From Brachionus plicatilis (lineage: Eukaryota; Rotifera; Eurotatoria; Ploima; Brachionidae): DNA of 64,000 nt. This document shows positions 23,901 to 36,122 of this stretch, piece after piece (positions within the stretch are counted from its first letter, which is position 1; the number at the start of each line of letters is the position of its first letter). The stretch spans positions 490,123 to 554,122 of the forward strand of contig QEOQ01000460.1 of the NCBI GenBank assembly GCA_010279815.1. Direction: 5' to 3'. Both the position numbers and the translations under genes were made by a program. The notes beneath the pieces were generated by a model. That model had not been told where the DNA came from and ran no database searches. It worked only from the letters and a program-made list of their open reading frames with translations.

Positions 23901-25601
23901 ACTTGTTGTTTTGGAAAACAAGCAATCCAAAATGAAATTTGTCTGGAAAGGGCTGTTACATGAGGCATTTTTGGCAGAGCTACCATATTTTTCACTCTCA
24001 TGATATCCTAGCACATGATAAGTTGATTGGAATGTGGAAAAAATGGAAAAAATTGATTGCTAGTAAAGGGGACTATTCCGATAGTTGAGCTATTTCATAC
24101 ATTTTTAGAGTTTAACTTCATGATTTCAAAATTGAATGGTATAAGTGGACCCCTAAAAATTAAATAGCACAAATTGAATTCATTTAATTTTTTAAAATTA
24201 TAAATGCAATGTTTATAGAATTAATGTATTATATATAAATAAATGAAAAATCAGTATTGGATTGTGAATTTGTCAGAGTGTTTTCAGTTTAAATAGATTA
24301 CAATTCAAAATAATTATTTTAGTGAATACCAAATATTATATTTCTTTAGGAATTTTGGTTCTGTTATTTATTTTTAAACAATTCTATCTAAAGTAAAAAA
24401 ATACGAAATCAAAATAAAACTAAAATTATGGAAAAAAATTGCTTTTACTCAAAAAAAGCAGTTAAATATATGCAATTTATTTTTTTAAAAAAATTTTCTT
24501 TCACAAATATTAAAAACAATTTTTTAAGGTTTGATAAAAATATGGCAACCTGGAGTTTGTGATCAATTTTTTATGATCAAAATCTTCAAATCTAGATTAA
24601 ACTATTAAAAAAATTTAAATTATTAAATATAATTAGTCGGTAATGTTAATACTAAAAAATAACATACCAAAAATATTTAACATATTTTGTTGAATCTAAA
24701 GGTAAAATCTGCAAAAGTCTGAAAAAAACTCAATGTATCTTTGCATTAATAATTTTATAAAGAAATAACAATTTATTTCATATTTTAAACTTGATTTAAT
24801 CATTTTGAGCTACAAAAATTGATCTTATACTTCAAATTGCTTAAAAATACCTGTCTTTAAACCTTTCCAATTTTGAGACTCCAGTCCTGGCGCTTTCTTA
24901 AGACTGCCGACCAGCAATGATTTTTTTAGCCTAAAATTTAGCAATTTATCTAACAAATCTATTTTGAAAATTATTTTATCCAGAAATTTGCAGCAAAAAT
25001 AAATTTAGTAAAATAAATAATTGTATTGCATGATTCAAGTATTTGCAAAAGTAATCAAAATTATGAGTTGGATCAGCGTGCAGTCATAGTTTGAGCCAGT
25101 TTGGTTTAATTAGATCTGGTAAAAATAACAAATATAGTCCTTTTCATTCCTGCTTTTCAGATTATTGATATAAAAATTAATATTTCATAACACATGTACA
25201 TGAAAAATTAATTTTCAGTAGCGATTAAAATCAAGTTTTTACTCAATAACGCATTTCATCAATAAAAAAAACAAAGAATTAGCTGGTAACAAAAAAATTT
25301 AGCCAAAAATTTATAATTTAAAATAAATAAAAGTTTGCTGTTTTCATATTCTGAAATTTTTGGAAATTTTTTATTTTTTCTGCATCAGAAGAAAAAATAA
25401 ACAAAAAAGTAAAGAACTAATTAGAATTTTCCGGATTCGGAAATTAAGACTCTTTTTCTAGCAGATTTTAATTTTAATTAAAAATTTAAAACTAACCGAT
25501 TCTTCATTGGGCTCAAAATAGAGCTCATCTCCAATCTTGGACATGGTAACTATGGACTTGGCAAACAACTTCAAATTGTTCTGAGGAATGATAAATTTCA
25601 T
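20933..25601 (-). CDS. RAD9A: checkpoint clamp subunit RAD9
   Basis: Six exons on the minus strand: 25497-25601, 22345-22569, 21987-22294, 21828-21934, 21343-21760, 20933-21305; 511 codons in frame. The protein is one subunit of the PCNA-like 9-1-1 ring that is loaded at damaged DNA and activates ATR through TopBP1. Matches to vertebrate RAD9 are clear: MSKIGDELYFEP near residue 20, then LSIRTINSSRSAF, FLSIFKNINSLEKNIEKC, KYGLRKTFILSISDCENLQ and, near residue 280, TFCLKEF followed by GRPIIFSY. The tail is low in structure, with KKMKSLVHALF and an acidic, Ser-containing end (DNTDSEDE) resembling the human DSEGEG end that binds TopBP1 when phosphorylated. It is longer than human RAD9A (391 aa), mainly through the exon-2 Asn/Thr-rich insert and the tail. 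Intron 1 is 2927 bases and holds a LINE remnant. Confidence 0.95.
22850..23166 (+). mobile_element. LINE reverse-transcriptase 3' remnant in RAD9 intron 1
   Basis: The plus strand reads NEELYKKTRTRPICNTIRRR, then RLGHVLGMPTPKIHRVALFW and TPQGK, then stops. This is the characteristic C-terminal stretch of endonuclease-reverse transcriptase LINEs (RRR.L.GHVLRM....IP.VAL.WTP.GKR). Further on, words like TWVQAEIVAKKRVE fit the terminal TW..A...A.DR..W motif. It is antisense to RAD9 and decayed. Confidence 0.65.
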
Positions 25602-25818
25602 TCTGTCAATTTCCGAAAATAATAAAAAAGCATTTAAAAAATTCACATTCAGAAATGAAGAAGTGGTTTCTTAATGACCCCAATCTTTGACAAAATAAAA
25701 ACACTTGAATTAAAATTTTATTAAACATTTTTGCAAATTCCATTAACGGTAACTTAAAATTAACAAAAAAATCTATTCTTAAAAAGTAAATAAAATTTAC
25801 ATAACTAAATTATCACTG
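25602..25818. other. short RAD9-dystrobrevin intergenic gap
   Basis: Only 217 bases separate the dystrobrevin stop codon (25819) from the RAD9 start codon (25601), both on the minus strand. This space must hold the dystrobrevin 3' end and the RAD9 promoter or 5' leader, unless the two are cotranscribed. Confidence 0.6.
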
Positions 25819-28800
25819 TTAAAGCAAATCATTAAATTCATTATTTTTTTCCGACACGGCACTTGGTTGGCCATTGTCGACTAAAATTTGCTCCAGCTCT
25901 TTGCGCCACGATTCACCCAGCTCTGTGTTGTCGACCAAATTGGACAAAAGCTCGTCAACAATGGTGGTCTTTTTATCTCCCATAGTCTCGGTCTGCTTCT
26001 CGGTCAAGTCGTCAATGAACGACTCACTGATCAAACTATTTTGGTAAAGAACATTCTCCAAACTTGGCTTTGTCTCTTCTTGTTGCTTTAAATTTTCTCT
26101 TAAAACATTGGGAGTATTTGTTGTGGTAAATTTTGAGTTTTTCTCAAAATTATCCGCCAATTTTGCCGAATAAAGTCCAAAATCATCATTTTCCGAATTT
26201 AACTCTTTGACCAAATTCTGCATTGCTGAAGTGACCGAATCGGCCGCCAGCAGCAAATCGTTGTGCAAAGTCGAGTTGTGTTCGTTCAGTGAATTCATTG
26301 AACTGTTCGTTGATTGATTAAGGGAAGTTGGATTATTAAATTTGGCTCTGGGCGGATGAATTTCGTTCATGGCCGGTGAGCTCGGCGAGCTCCAACTTCT
26401 TGGCTGCAAATTGGTGATAATTCCATTTCGGTTTTTGTTTATCGAATTTGCTGGTCTGTTGATCAAAGCGTCTAGTTGACTCAACCGGTTTAGGAGCTCG
26501 TTTCTGTTTGATTCCAAAATTTGCATTCTGGACTCAAGCTGGCCCTTTTTGTGCTTTAAAGTCTGCAGCTCTAGCAGAATGGGGTCCTGGTTGTAGACTT
26601 TTCTGTTCAGTGTAGCGCTCATGGGCGCCTTGTATTTTGCCTCATTGGGTTCCACCATGTCCAAAGAACAATTCGACAGCTGCTTCAGTCTCAGTCGCTT
26701 TATTTCTTTGAGGATTTCCTTGTTTTGTCTTTCTAGTTTGGCCACAATTTCCTGCTTTTCCTTGAGAAGCTGATAATTGCTTAAATTTTCCAAGTCGGTG
26801 TCTTCCGAGTCCGCTTCCAACTCGCCAAGACTGTCTCGCGAGTGTCTAAAGTTGTTCTCGGAAAGACTTCGGCTTGTGTTGTAAGCATTGAACCTTTGGG
26901 AAGGAGAAACGGACACTTGTCTTGATAGACTGGCGGTGCGCGACTCGTTCAAAAGATTAAGTTTTTGCTTGAACGTGTTGTGTTTTATGGATTTGATTGA
27001 GGTTGATTTGGGAAAAGACTTGGCCAAGGAGGCGTAGTTTGAGTAATTTGAACGGGGCGATTGTGTGCTCAGTGGTAATTGAGTTAAATGAGGGTTTTTT
27101 GAATAAATCTCGGCAAGACGAGCTGAATAGACTTGGATGATGTGGTGCTCGTCCAAATTTTGGTTACCATCAATGGTTACATGTGAAAGCGGAAGCGATT
27201 TTTGATAAAAGTTGCCGTAATTGCTTTAAAAAATTTGAGATTTTTGATATTTTTGTGAATAAAATAAATTTTAGATTACCTTGTTGAGGTGTCGTTGTTT
27301 CTTGTTTTAAGCATTGAAAATGTGTTCGAGTAATTGGTTCGATTCGATGTCTGATTAAATTGACCCACAGAGTGCGTAGGTTTAATACTAAGTTCATTCC
27401 TAAATTTAAATAATTTTAATTTTAGTGAATAAAGAACAACAAATGAAAAATTTGAATTTTATTTTTATTTTTTTATTTTTTAAAAGAAACAAAGAAAGGA
27501 TTTTTTTTAAATTTAATGTTTTACAGAAAAATAAAACAATCTATGACTTAATAATAATATATTATTGATTTTAGACATTGAAACTTTTAAATTATTTTTG
27601 AAGTTTTGAACAAGTTCAGTTAAAATATTTTAGAATATTTAATTAAAAAAGTTTTGTTTATTTTTACAATAGCTTATATTTACTTTTTACTGATATTAAA
27701 AAAAAGTTATTTTAATATTAGTAAAAAATTACACGCATTTTAAAGATTTAAAAAAAATTTTATTGTCATAATTTAATCAAGATCGTGTTTAATTAAAATA
27801 CGCATCAAGCAATAGAAAATATTTATAAGTTCAATGTTTTTAAAAAATTTTGTGAAAGATTAAACCTTAAATTTTTTAAAAAATTGAAAATTTATTGCTC
27901 AGTTAATTGTCAAAATAAGTTAAAACATTTTTTCTTCAGTTGCTATTTTAAGTAACTTATTTGAATTTACTCTAAATAATTGATGGAATTTAAAAATAGG
28001 TTACTTTTTAATTAAAATGGATTCTATATATTTTTTCATTATTTTTGATTATTTTTATAATATATTATGATGATATTTTTTAAAACTAAATTATAAAAAC
28101 TGAGTTAATTATTTAGTAAATTAATGTTTAAAAGACTTGTGGATAAATATTATTTGTTAATTAAAATTAAGTAAAATAGAAAAAAGAAATTTTAGATTAG
28201 AATATTTAATAACAACTGAAGAACGTGACAATTTTTTTCATTTATTTTTTAATTAAAAATTATCTTTTTATTTTAACTAAAAGTTGTTTTAAAAATAAAA
28301 TTATATTAATTTAAAATATTAAATTTCGAATCAAATCTTTGTATTTTTAAGAAATTAAGAAAAACAATTTTAAAAAGAAATTTATATTAAATCATTATTT
28401 AGCAAAATTTTTAAAAGCTCCTTACTAATGTATTGCACTTTTATGATGGATCTTTATTTTTAAAGATATTAAGTATTCAAAAAAATTTTGATAGAGAGCT
28501 GAAATGGAAGATTAATTTATTATTTAAAAAATCTAGTTAAGAGTAAAAATTTACTAACCCTTGATTTGTAAGCCAATTTATTTGATAAATCAAATAATTT
28601 CAAATGAAAAAAAATTTCAAATTAAAAAAACATGGTTTTAAAATTCAGTGTGCATTTGTGAAATTTATTTAATTTATTAGCTTTAACTCTAATTGCTTAG
28701 TTATATATATATTTGATGAAGTTTCGAATTATTTTTTAATTTGAATTCATAAATCTTGATTAATATTCGCAAATTTATTAAAAATAAAAATTTAATCGAC

Positions 28801-31800
28801 TTTTTATATAACAAAATTTGGATAAGTTTCAATCATAAATTTGTAAATAGAGCATAATCTTAAGTGACAAATAAGTAACAAAATGCAGTCTTAACATAAA
28901 TTTAATTTTCAATTAATTTTTAAAAATAAAAGATCAATAAAATTATTTTTTTCGAAAAAATTATAATTTAACTCAATTAGATGTAGATTATCTTCTAAGA
29001 AATGCAAATTCTCTAAGAAAATTTGGACCGACTATTTTATAAAATAAATTCTAAGATAAATAAATTGAAAATGTGAAAGGCTAAAATAAACCGATATCTG
29101 AAAATAAACCGATTTTTCAAGAGGTTTAGTATAAGATTTGCAAAAAACTGAAAGATTTTTACTTAAAAACTATAAAATTATCTCAACAGACTCAAAAATC
29201 TACTGTCAATAGTCTATTACCAATTCATGATACCCAAACTTTATCAATTCTTTTTGATATGACCTCTGTTAAATAAACTATAAAACTCAAAACTAAATTC
29301 ATTTCGCAGATACTTTGTAATTCGTCTTTATATTTTTTCAATTTTATAAAAACGTAGCTCAATGTTTTGTGACAGTTTTTTTTTCGCTTAAATTAAATCA
29401 AATTTTTTAATGCCATTTAGCTAGATCATTAATTGATTAGTTAAAGTGAACAATTTAAAACCAAAACTAGTTAAAAAATTGATACAAAACTAAAATTTAA
29501 AATAAAATTCAAAATATTGAAGCTGAGTCATTGAAGTTGAAGTTCTAATAAAACTCAAGGTTATGTCTTAATCATAATGATATTTGATTAAACTAGCAGT
29601 ATTAAAAATTATATTAATATTGGCGTTATTTTGTTAATTTTAATTTAATTTTTTCAATTAATTTTAGTGAATAGTAGATCATGAAAAATTTTAAAATTCA
29701 CTCTTTATCGAAGAGCCCTTAAAAATAGCTTATTTTAAGTTTTAATCTTTTTGGATTTTTAATACAATAAGATGACTTAGATTTTAATTTTAATTATTTT
29801 GCAAAATTTTTTTCTAGCTAAAAGGTTTAAATAGCATTTCAATAATAAAATGAATGCAGAAAATATATTTTTATGCTGAACAATCCATTTTAGACTCAAA
29901 GCAAACATTTTATATTTATGGGTATCTATGTAATTTTTAAAAAATCTACTTAATATTAAAATTTGATTATGCATTTAATTTTTAAAATCAAAAAATATTT
30001 TAAATTATCTTAAAGCAACTTTTATCTGATCGTTATTAAATTTCAAAATTTCTATCCGATTGATGATTTATATTTAAAAGATGCCCAATTTGGAAATGAT
30101 TGATTTGTATTAGTTCATATAAATATAATCAATTAAACAATTTAATGAATGAATTTTATGTGGATAATTAATTATATCATGCTAATAGTTAAAAAAACGA
30201 AAGCCTAATTAAAATTAGTGCAAATTTAAACAATTTTTATCTTCTAGATTCAAGTGTATTCTAAGTTTATGCGAATTAAGAAGATTCGATAAGTGTGGAT
30301 ACAAAACACCATTATAAACCTAAATTAACAGTTCTTATTTTGAATATTTTGAAACTTTTCCTTTAGTCCTAATTAGGAAAAAAAAAAAAAATAAATTAAA
30401 AATAAAATTACATTAAATTATTTATATCGGATGATTGATTGAATTTGGAATCGAGAAAAGTATTGATTAAGTTAAACGAATATTGATTTTTATTTTGCGG
30501 ATTTGAATATAAATCTGATCTGTTTATTGGTACACTATTGGCATTTGGCAAATTTTTACTTTCGGTCTGAAATTTCGATGATTCCAAGGACAACGATTGG
30601 AACATTTTGTCCTTATTTGAAGAATTTTTATTCAACAAACTGTAGTCGCTCGTGGTCATTGCATTGCTTGGACCAAGTGTGTTGTATTGAGAAGATGAAG
30701 AGTTAAATTGAACGTTTTGATAAGTTTTAGGTGCATTTTGGTTTGATTTTTGATTAGCAGGATTTTTGTTTGGCTTGCAAAAAAAAGACCGCTTGAGCGA
30801 ATTTGAAAATTGTTTGGCAGCCGATTTCTAGAATTTATTTTAATTAAAATTGTCTAAAAAAAAAAACAAAAACTTGTCCAGTCTTACATAGCTTGTGTAC
30901 TCTTTCATTTGATGAGTAAGCTGGTGCGAGTGGCTTATTCGTCCTCGCCAAAAGCAGTCTTGGCAAAGCTGATACTTGCGGCACTTTTGGCATTTGTAGC
31001 GAAATCCATTGAAATTGGAGCGTTCACATGCACAACATTTTACCGAATGCTGCACATTTTGAACCACAATGAAACGGTGGAAAATATTGAGCCAAATGAA
31101 AGATGGAGGACCGGCATCGGACAGCGCCACACTTAGAAAATCCTCTAAATTAATAGGAGATGTCTAAATTAATAAAGGAAAAAGTATTCACCAAAAGAAC
31201 AAACAAAATTTATTAAAAACCAACCCAATCGAAGCAAGCTTTGGCACTATTTTCCGTGTAACCAAAGGACGGCTCTTCGAACACCGACTTGGGCAAGACC
31301 AAAAGCTCTTTTAGGTACAGATCAAACTTTTGAAATAACAATGTATTTTTAGACTGGTCGCATATTTGGTTGAATATGTCTTTTGAAAATTTAAAAAAAA
31401 ATTAAAATAAAATTTTTACTAATTTTTTTCAATTTACTCACATTTAAGTTTGTCGACCAGTTTGCCAGAGCACATGGTAGTCAAAGCAATTTTAAAAGAA
31501 AAAACTTTTAGTCTTGATAGGCGATTTTTGTCGTACAAATTAAGCATCCAAGATAACAACAACTGAGTTTGGCTATCTACATTTATTTGCTGATTGAATG
31601 CAAGTCTCTTGTTAAGCTGTAGATACATGTTTTGGATGCACTGTTCAAGCTTGGAAGAGTCTAGCTCGTGCAAAAGGTCCAATGTGTGCAGATTGGTGTC
31701 ACGAAACGTTTCGATCACATTCCACAAGTCAATTAAATGAACTTAAATAAAAAAAATTTTTAAAAAATAATTTTAAAATTTATTTTCATTCTGCTTGGAA

Positions 31801-32043
31801 CATACGATTTAGTCTTTTTTGGATGAAGCGTAGCTTGGACGCAGTGCGGTAAGTGGCAAAGCGGATGACATCGAAATTTTGTGCGCCTTAAAAAAAAATT
31901 TGAAAATTAATTAATTTGAAAAAAATTGAAAATTTCATTTGAAAAAAATTATTACGCAATTCGAGAATAATCTGTTTATAGTCGGTCAATAGCTTGGTAA
32001 ATTTTTGAGACTGGTTCGAAGTGGCTGAAGCTAAGTCACACAT
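25819..32043 (-). CDS. DTNA/DTNB: dystrobrevin
   Basis: Eight exons on the minus strand: 31956-32043, 31806-31886, 31442-31741, 31225-31379, 30888-31163, 30412-30827, 27280-27399, 25819-27223; 946 codons in frame. Dystrobrevin is a cytoplasmic member of the dystrophin-glycoprotein complex, binding dystrophin and syntrophins. The N-terminal half is the EF-hand-like region ([53 protein letters not shown]). A ZZ zinc finger follows at about residues 248-292 ([33 protein letters not shown]). After a Ser/Asn-rich linker come [16 protein letters not shown] (about 503), then two coiled coils ([19 protein letters not shown] about 640; [19 protein letters not shown] about 700). Finally there is the syntrophin-binding-type helix [19 protein letters not shown] near 800. 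The ATG at 32043 is the first in the open frame; only a TTG lies further up. Intron 6 is 3012 bases, the others 47-90. Confidence 0.96.
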
Positions 32044-34880
32044 TTCTTGGCTGCACTCGCCCAAAACCTTGTTCGATCTAGCTTTGTTCAATTGTTTTTA
32101 GACAATTAATTTAGACTCTATTCGCCATGCTTTTGCTCAGCAGCACTTTTCAAACTATAACTCATATACAAACTAACAAAAAACAATTATTTTAAATCGT
32201 CGTTTCTTTGGGTTCTCTTCAGCTTAAATTTAAGTATTTTTTCTTCATTATTTTAGTCTAAATAAAAGCAAGAAAATTTCAAAACTCTAGCTAATTGATG
32301 CTTGACGGTCAACATTGCCAAAATTAACCAAACAATTTAAACATTTTAAAATTAAAAATAAAAAAGCTGAATTTATTCACTTAAATTTTGCCTCGAACTG
32401 TGGATAATTTACATTAATGACGTCTAATATTAAAAGTCATTCATTTTTGTAAACAAGTTTTCACACGTATTTCAAATTTGTCCATGGGCGCTTTCTGCGT
32501 GATTAATCAAAAATTAGGCACAAATTGCACCTTTTTTCATTCTTTTTTTTTCTTTTTTAAATGCCTAGGAGGCACGAAACAAAATGAGAAAACTCCATTA
32601 ATCTTGCTTAGTGCTTGTTAGATAACAGGTTTTTGATAAAAGATAAATCATTGTCAATTAGACCTTTTGGAAATGGGCAAATGAAAAAAATAAAGAAATT
32701 AAATACTAAACTTGAAATAATATATGGCTCGGAGTTCTATTAACCCAGTTAAAATCACTGAGCAATTTCCATGTTCTTAAATTGCTGTGTTTGTTTTTCT
32801 GCTTTATTTGTTGATTATTGATATTTGAGTCCGTAGTTTATATAGATAAACTCATATTTGACAAATTAAAATGAAAATTTAAAGAGGATTTTTGATCTAA
32901 AATGAACAAAAATGTATCAAGTAAAAAGCGATTAAGATCTTACAAGATCTTGTCTACTAAAAGTTGCAGTAGATTTTACTTTATTTTTTTCTACAGAGAC
33001 ATCAATGGGATAAGATCGCATGCTGAACTCAAAAATATTTGTTCAGGTTACATAACCTGTTGAATTAATTTATAATTCTTAAAATAAAATATCAATTTAA
33101 TCGAAGGGTTTCCAAGAACAACAACGCAAAATCACATCTCTAAACTTAAGGCAGTGCGCACACACACAATTTACAAGTTTTCTCTATAGTGTTTTATTAA
33201 TTAAAATCTGATACATAACAAAAAAATATGTTTTTTTTTTAGTTGTATGATAAGGATTAAATCGTGATTATCTTAAGTAAGATTAAACGATTTCAATTGA
33301 ATAAGATCTTAGATCTATGCTCTTATATAGCTAGTTTATCGTTGTAGAATAACGTGCATACTGAGAATGCTACGATAATAATTTTAAATCAGGTTTTTTA
33401 TTAATTAAACACAAAAATAAATTAAGACTTGTATTCGATTATTTGTAAATTTGATTTTTAGTGCTTTAAAAGCCTTTTATAATAATCAATTAATCCCAAA
33501 ATCCTAATTGTAAACAACAAAGAGTTTTTCGGCCTTCGACATCCTAACAAAAAAATAATTATTTCACCTGAGTATTCTTTGTGTCTATTTGAAACCTCTG
33601 AATACTTTCGAAAATTTGGCGACTTAAATTTTAATTAAAAAAAAAAAGAAATTTAATTTCTAGTTTCTGCTACAATTATTTGCAGATTGATTGAAAGTAA
33701 TTATTTAAATTTTGGAAGACTCGGAGAGTTTTTGTTGTATGAATCGATTTGAAAATTTTACTCAAGAAAATCTACAAAAAACTAGACAAACTCATTCCAT
33801 TTTCAATTTAATTAGCCTGAGTCTAAATTTAAAATAAAATTGTAAGTGTTTTAGAATTTTTTTTACAAGTTTAAAAACAAAAAATATTGTTGGAATAGAA
33901 TTAATTTCCTTTTATGGTTTAAGTTTATTTATTTTTTTATTAAATTAATTTTGGGGAGTCCCCTGAGCAGTTTCGAATAATCATAGATCTCTCTTATTGT
34001 GCCGTGATTTAACAAACACATATAAAAAACCTATAAAAAAATTAAACGCAGTCTAAAAAATAAAAATTTAAAACCAATTTACTAAAATGATTATCGCTAA
34101 TATTTGCATTATTGTAAAATAAAACAAAAAAAAATCAAGAAAAAACCTGATGATAAGAAAAAGGAATAAATAATTTTATTAAAAAATTTTAGTTAAATTG
34201 TAAAAAAATAAGAGATTTAGGGAAAAATTATTTAGGTTCAAGTTAATGAACAAGTTGTAAAAATTTGTCTTCACATCAACTGCTCGAATATAGCGGCTAA
34301 GTGTTGAAAAAGATAAATTAACCAGATTTAGTAGATTAATAAACATTAATATTAATTGAACTAAGCTCAGTATCAACGCTTACATGTATTTGAATGAAAT
34401 CATTAAAAATTTAAAAAAAAAACTTTATTTAACTGTGCCATTTTTGAATATTTAAATAAATTAAGAAAAATTGATTGAGGATTATGTTATTAATTTGAGC
34501 CAGGTATCTTAATCATTCTAAAATTTGAGATCTAATTTTTGCTCTTAAAATGTTTGACAGGTTTGACGTAGTGAAAATAAGTAGAGCTAAACCGATTGTA
34601 AATTTAAATATACTACTTTGCTTTAGGAAACAAGTTCTCAAGTTAATTTCAAATTTCGTCATGATTCTGTTTTCCAAAAATCTAATATTTGAAAAAAAAA
34701 TTTCTTTTGAATATAATCTTAATTTAATCAGTATTGAATTTATATTTGTCTAGAATATTTTATATTAATTTAGTTAACTGAGTATTTATTTTAAAACACG
34801 TCAGAAAAACAAAACCATAATGTTCATGTAAGAGAGGTTAAGCCAAAATTATCTTTTTTAATAACGTAAATAAGAACATA
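32044..34880. other. AT-rich DNA upstream of dystrobrevin
   Basis: No exon supported. The first few hundred bases upstream of 32043 must include the dystrobrevin promoter, but no specific element stands out. A dispersed repeat (see 33920-34010) lies in it. Confidence 0.55.
33920..34010 (+). repeat. dispersed repeat, copy 1 (CCCTGAGCAGTTTCGAA family)
   Basis: An A/T tract leads into TTTTGGGGAGTCCCCTGAGC then AGTTTCGAATAATCATAG. The same arrangement occurs at 48235-48320 (TTTTGGGTGGATACCCTGGG, CAGTTCCGAAAGACGATAG) and more weakly at 50935-51005 (GAGCAGTTTGAAGTGACACG). Orientation is the same in all three. It may be the 3' end of a retroelement; identity unknown. Confidence 0.4.
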
Positions 34881-35597
34881 CAGTCAAACTTGGTAAATCG
34901 GAAATTTCCATTTGGACATGTAATTTTCGGACCACCGATTTTTTATAATCGTTTTACATGTTAAAAAAATTGACAAGTTCGGACAAAAATGTTGTGAATT
35001 AGGGGTTAGTCCGAGTTAAAATATATAATTCGGAAAAATTTTTTGGAATTTTTGGATATTTTGCAAATATACATGTAATTTTCATTTCTTTATCCGTACA
35101 TTTAGTACTTGCAGTGTACATAGTAAAGAAAAATATTTCAACATTACTATTTGAACAAAACCGCTTGGATGAATATTATCATTTTTAAGAAATAAATCAA
35201 TTAATGAGAATCAACTCTAGTGATGTGTCAATAGGCCTTGATTATAAATTGAAACTATAAAGTCTTAAAAGATTTTCTTACAAATCTTGAGACTTTTTGA
35301 ACCCTTTCTTAATTAAATAGATGACAGGTTAGGAAACTCAGAAGAACTCACTAATTTTAATTTAATCTAAAAGAAATTAGAAGTTTCAAAAAATGTACAG
35401 ACTTCATTATACAATTTTTTTACTTTAAATTAATTTTTGTAATTTTATATACTGATTTTCCTTAATTTTGAAATAAAATTTCTAATTCGGAAAAAACACA
35501 TATTTTTTTAGTTCCGGTTTACGGAATAAGTTGGAAAACTTAATCCGGACAAGAATTTTTGGGAACCGATGAGTCTGGATTAACCAGGTTAGACTGT
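34881..35597. mobile_element. pogo/Tigger-like non-autonomous element
   Basis: The left end reads CAGTCAAACTTGGTAAATCG and the right end, on the opposite strand, CAGTCTAACCTGGTTAATCC, about 80% alike. Ends of the form CAG-x-x-R-AACCT-GxTTAA are typical of the pogo/Tigger branch of Tc1-mariner. The left flank is TA as expected; the right flank is TG, so the TA duplication may have mutated. Subterminal repeats of TCGGA/TCCGA are frequent. No transposase frame remains in the 717 bases. Confidence 0.55.
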
Positions 35598-35759
35598 GCA
35601 TTACATTACTGATTTTTCAAATTGTTTTTTACAGAATCTGCGAAAATTTCCGTACATTTTTGTTAAACTAAAAAGACACAAAAAAGGTACTACTAAAAAT
35701 AACAAGAGATAAATTATTTTTGTCTCTTTTTGGTACTGCTTTTAAATTTTGCGTATTTA

Positions 35760-36122
35760 CTTAAAATCTAAATGACTCAAATTTTGGTCACCAATCTTGA
35801 CGAAGACATACAGCTATCAGGTTCTTGCTGAAACCAACAAAGTAAATTATATTTTCGGAATGCTGAAGGGAACTTTCAAATGTTGGACCCAACAAACTTT
35901 TAGAAAACTTTATGATACATTTAAAACACTAAAACTTGAATAAAATTTGGCAGCATGGAACCCACACAACAAGAAGGATACTGAAAAGCAGGGAAGTTGG
36001 CTAAAAAGAGTGAAGAGCTTGAAGGACATGCCGTATGAATGTAAACTCATCAAGCCAAGGGTGACTGCATTACAAGAAAGAAGAGATATAACAACAGAGG
36101 TAATCATTTCTAAAAACAGCAA
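35760..36122 (+). mobile_element. decayed CR1-like LINE reverse-transcriptase fragment
   Basis: With one stop between segments, the plus strand gives NKVNYIFGMLKGTFKCWTQ, TFRKLYDTFKTLKLE, AAWNPHNKKDTEKQGSWLKR, VKSLKDMPYECKL and VTALQERRDITTEV. These follow, in order, the standard C-terminal RT phrases (KANR.LG..KRTF, LYK.LVRP.LEYA...W.P...KD...E.VQRR.TK, L.YE.RL..L.L..L..RR.RGD). The ORF at 35947-36132 is part of it. It is a dead copy. Confidence 0.7.

Noticed and set aside
23799..24014. 71-codon minus-strand frame in RAD9 intron 1, with coding-like words on both strands
   Set aside because: No family match on either strand; could be very old transposon debris, but I cannot show it.
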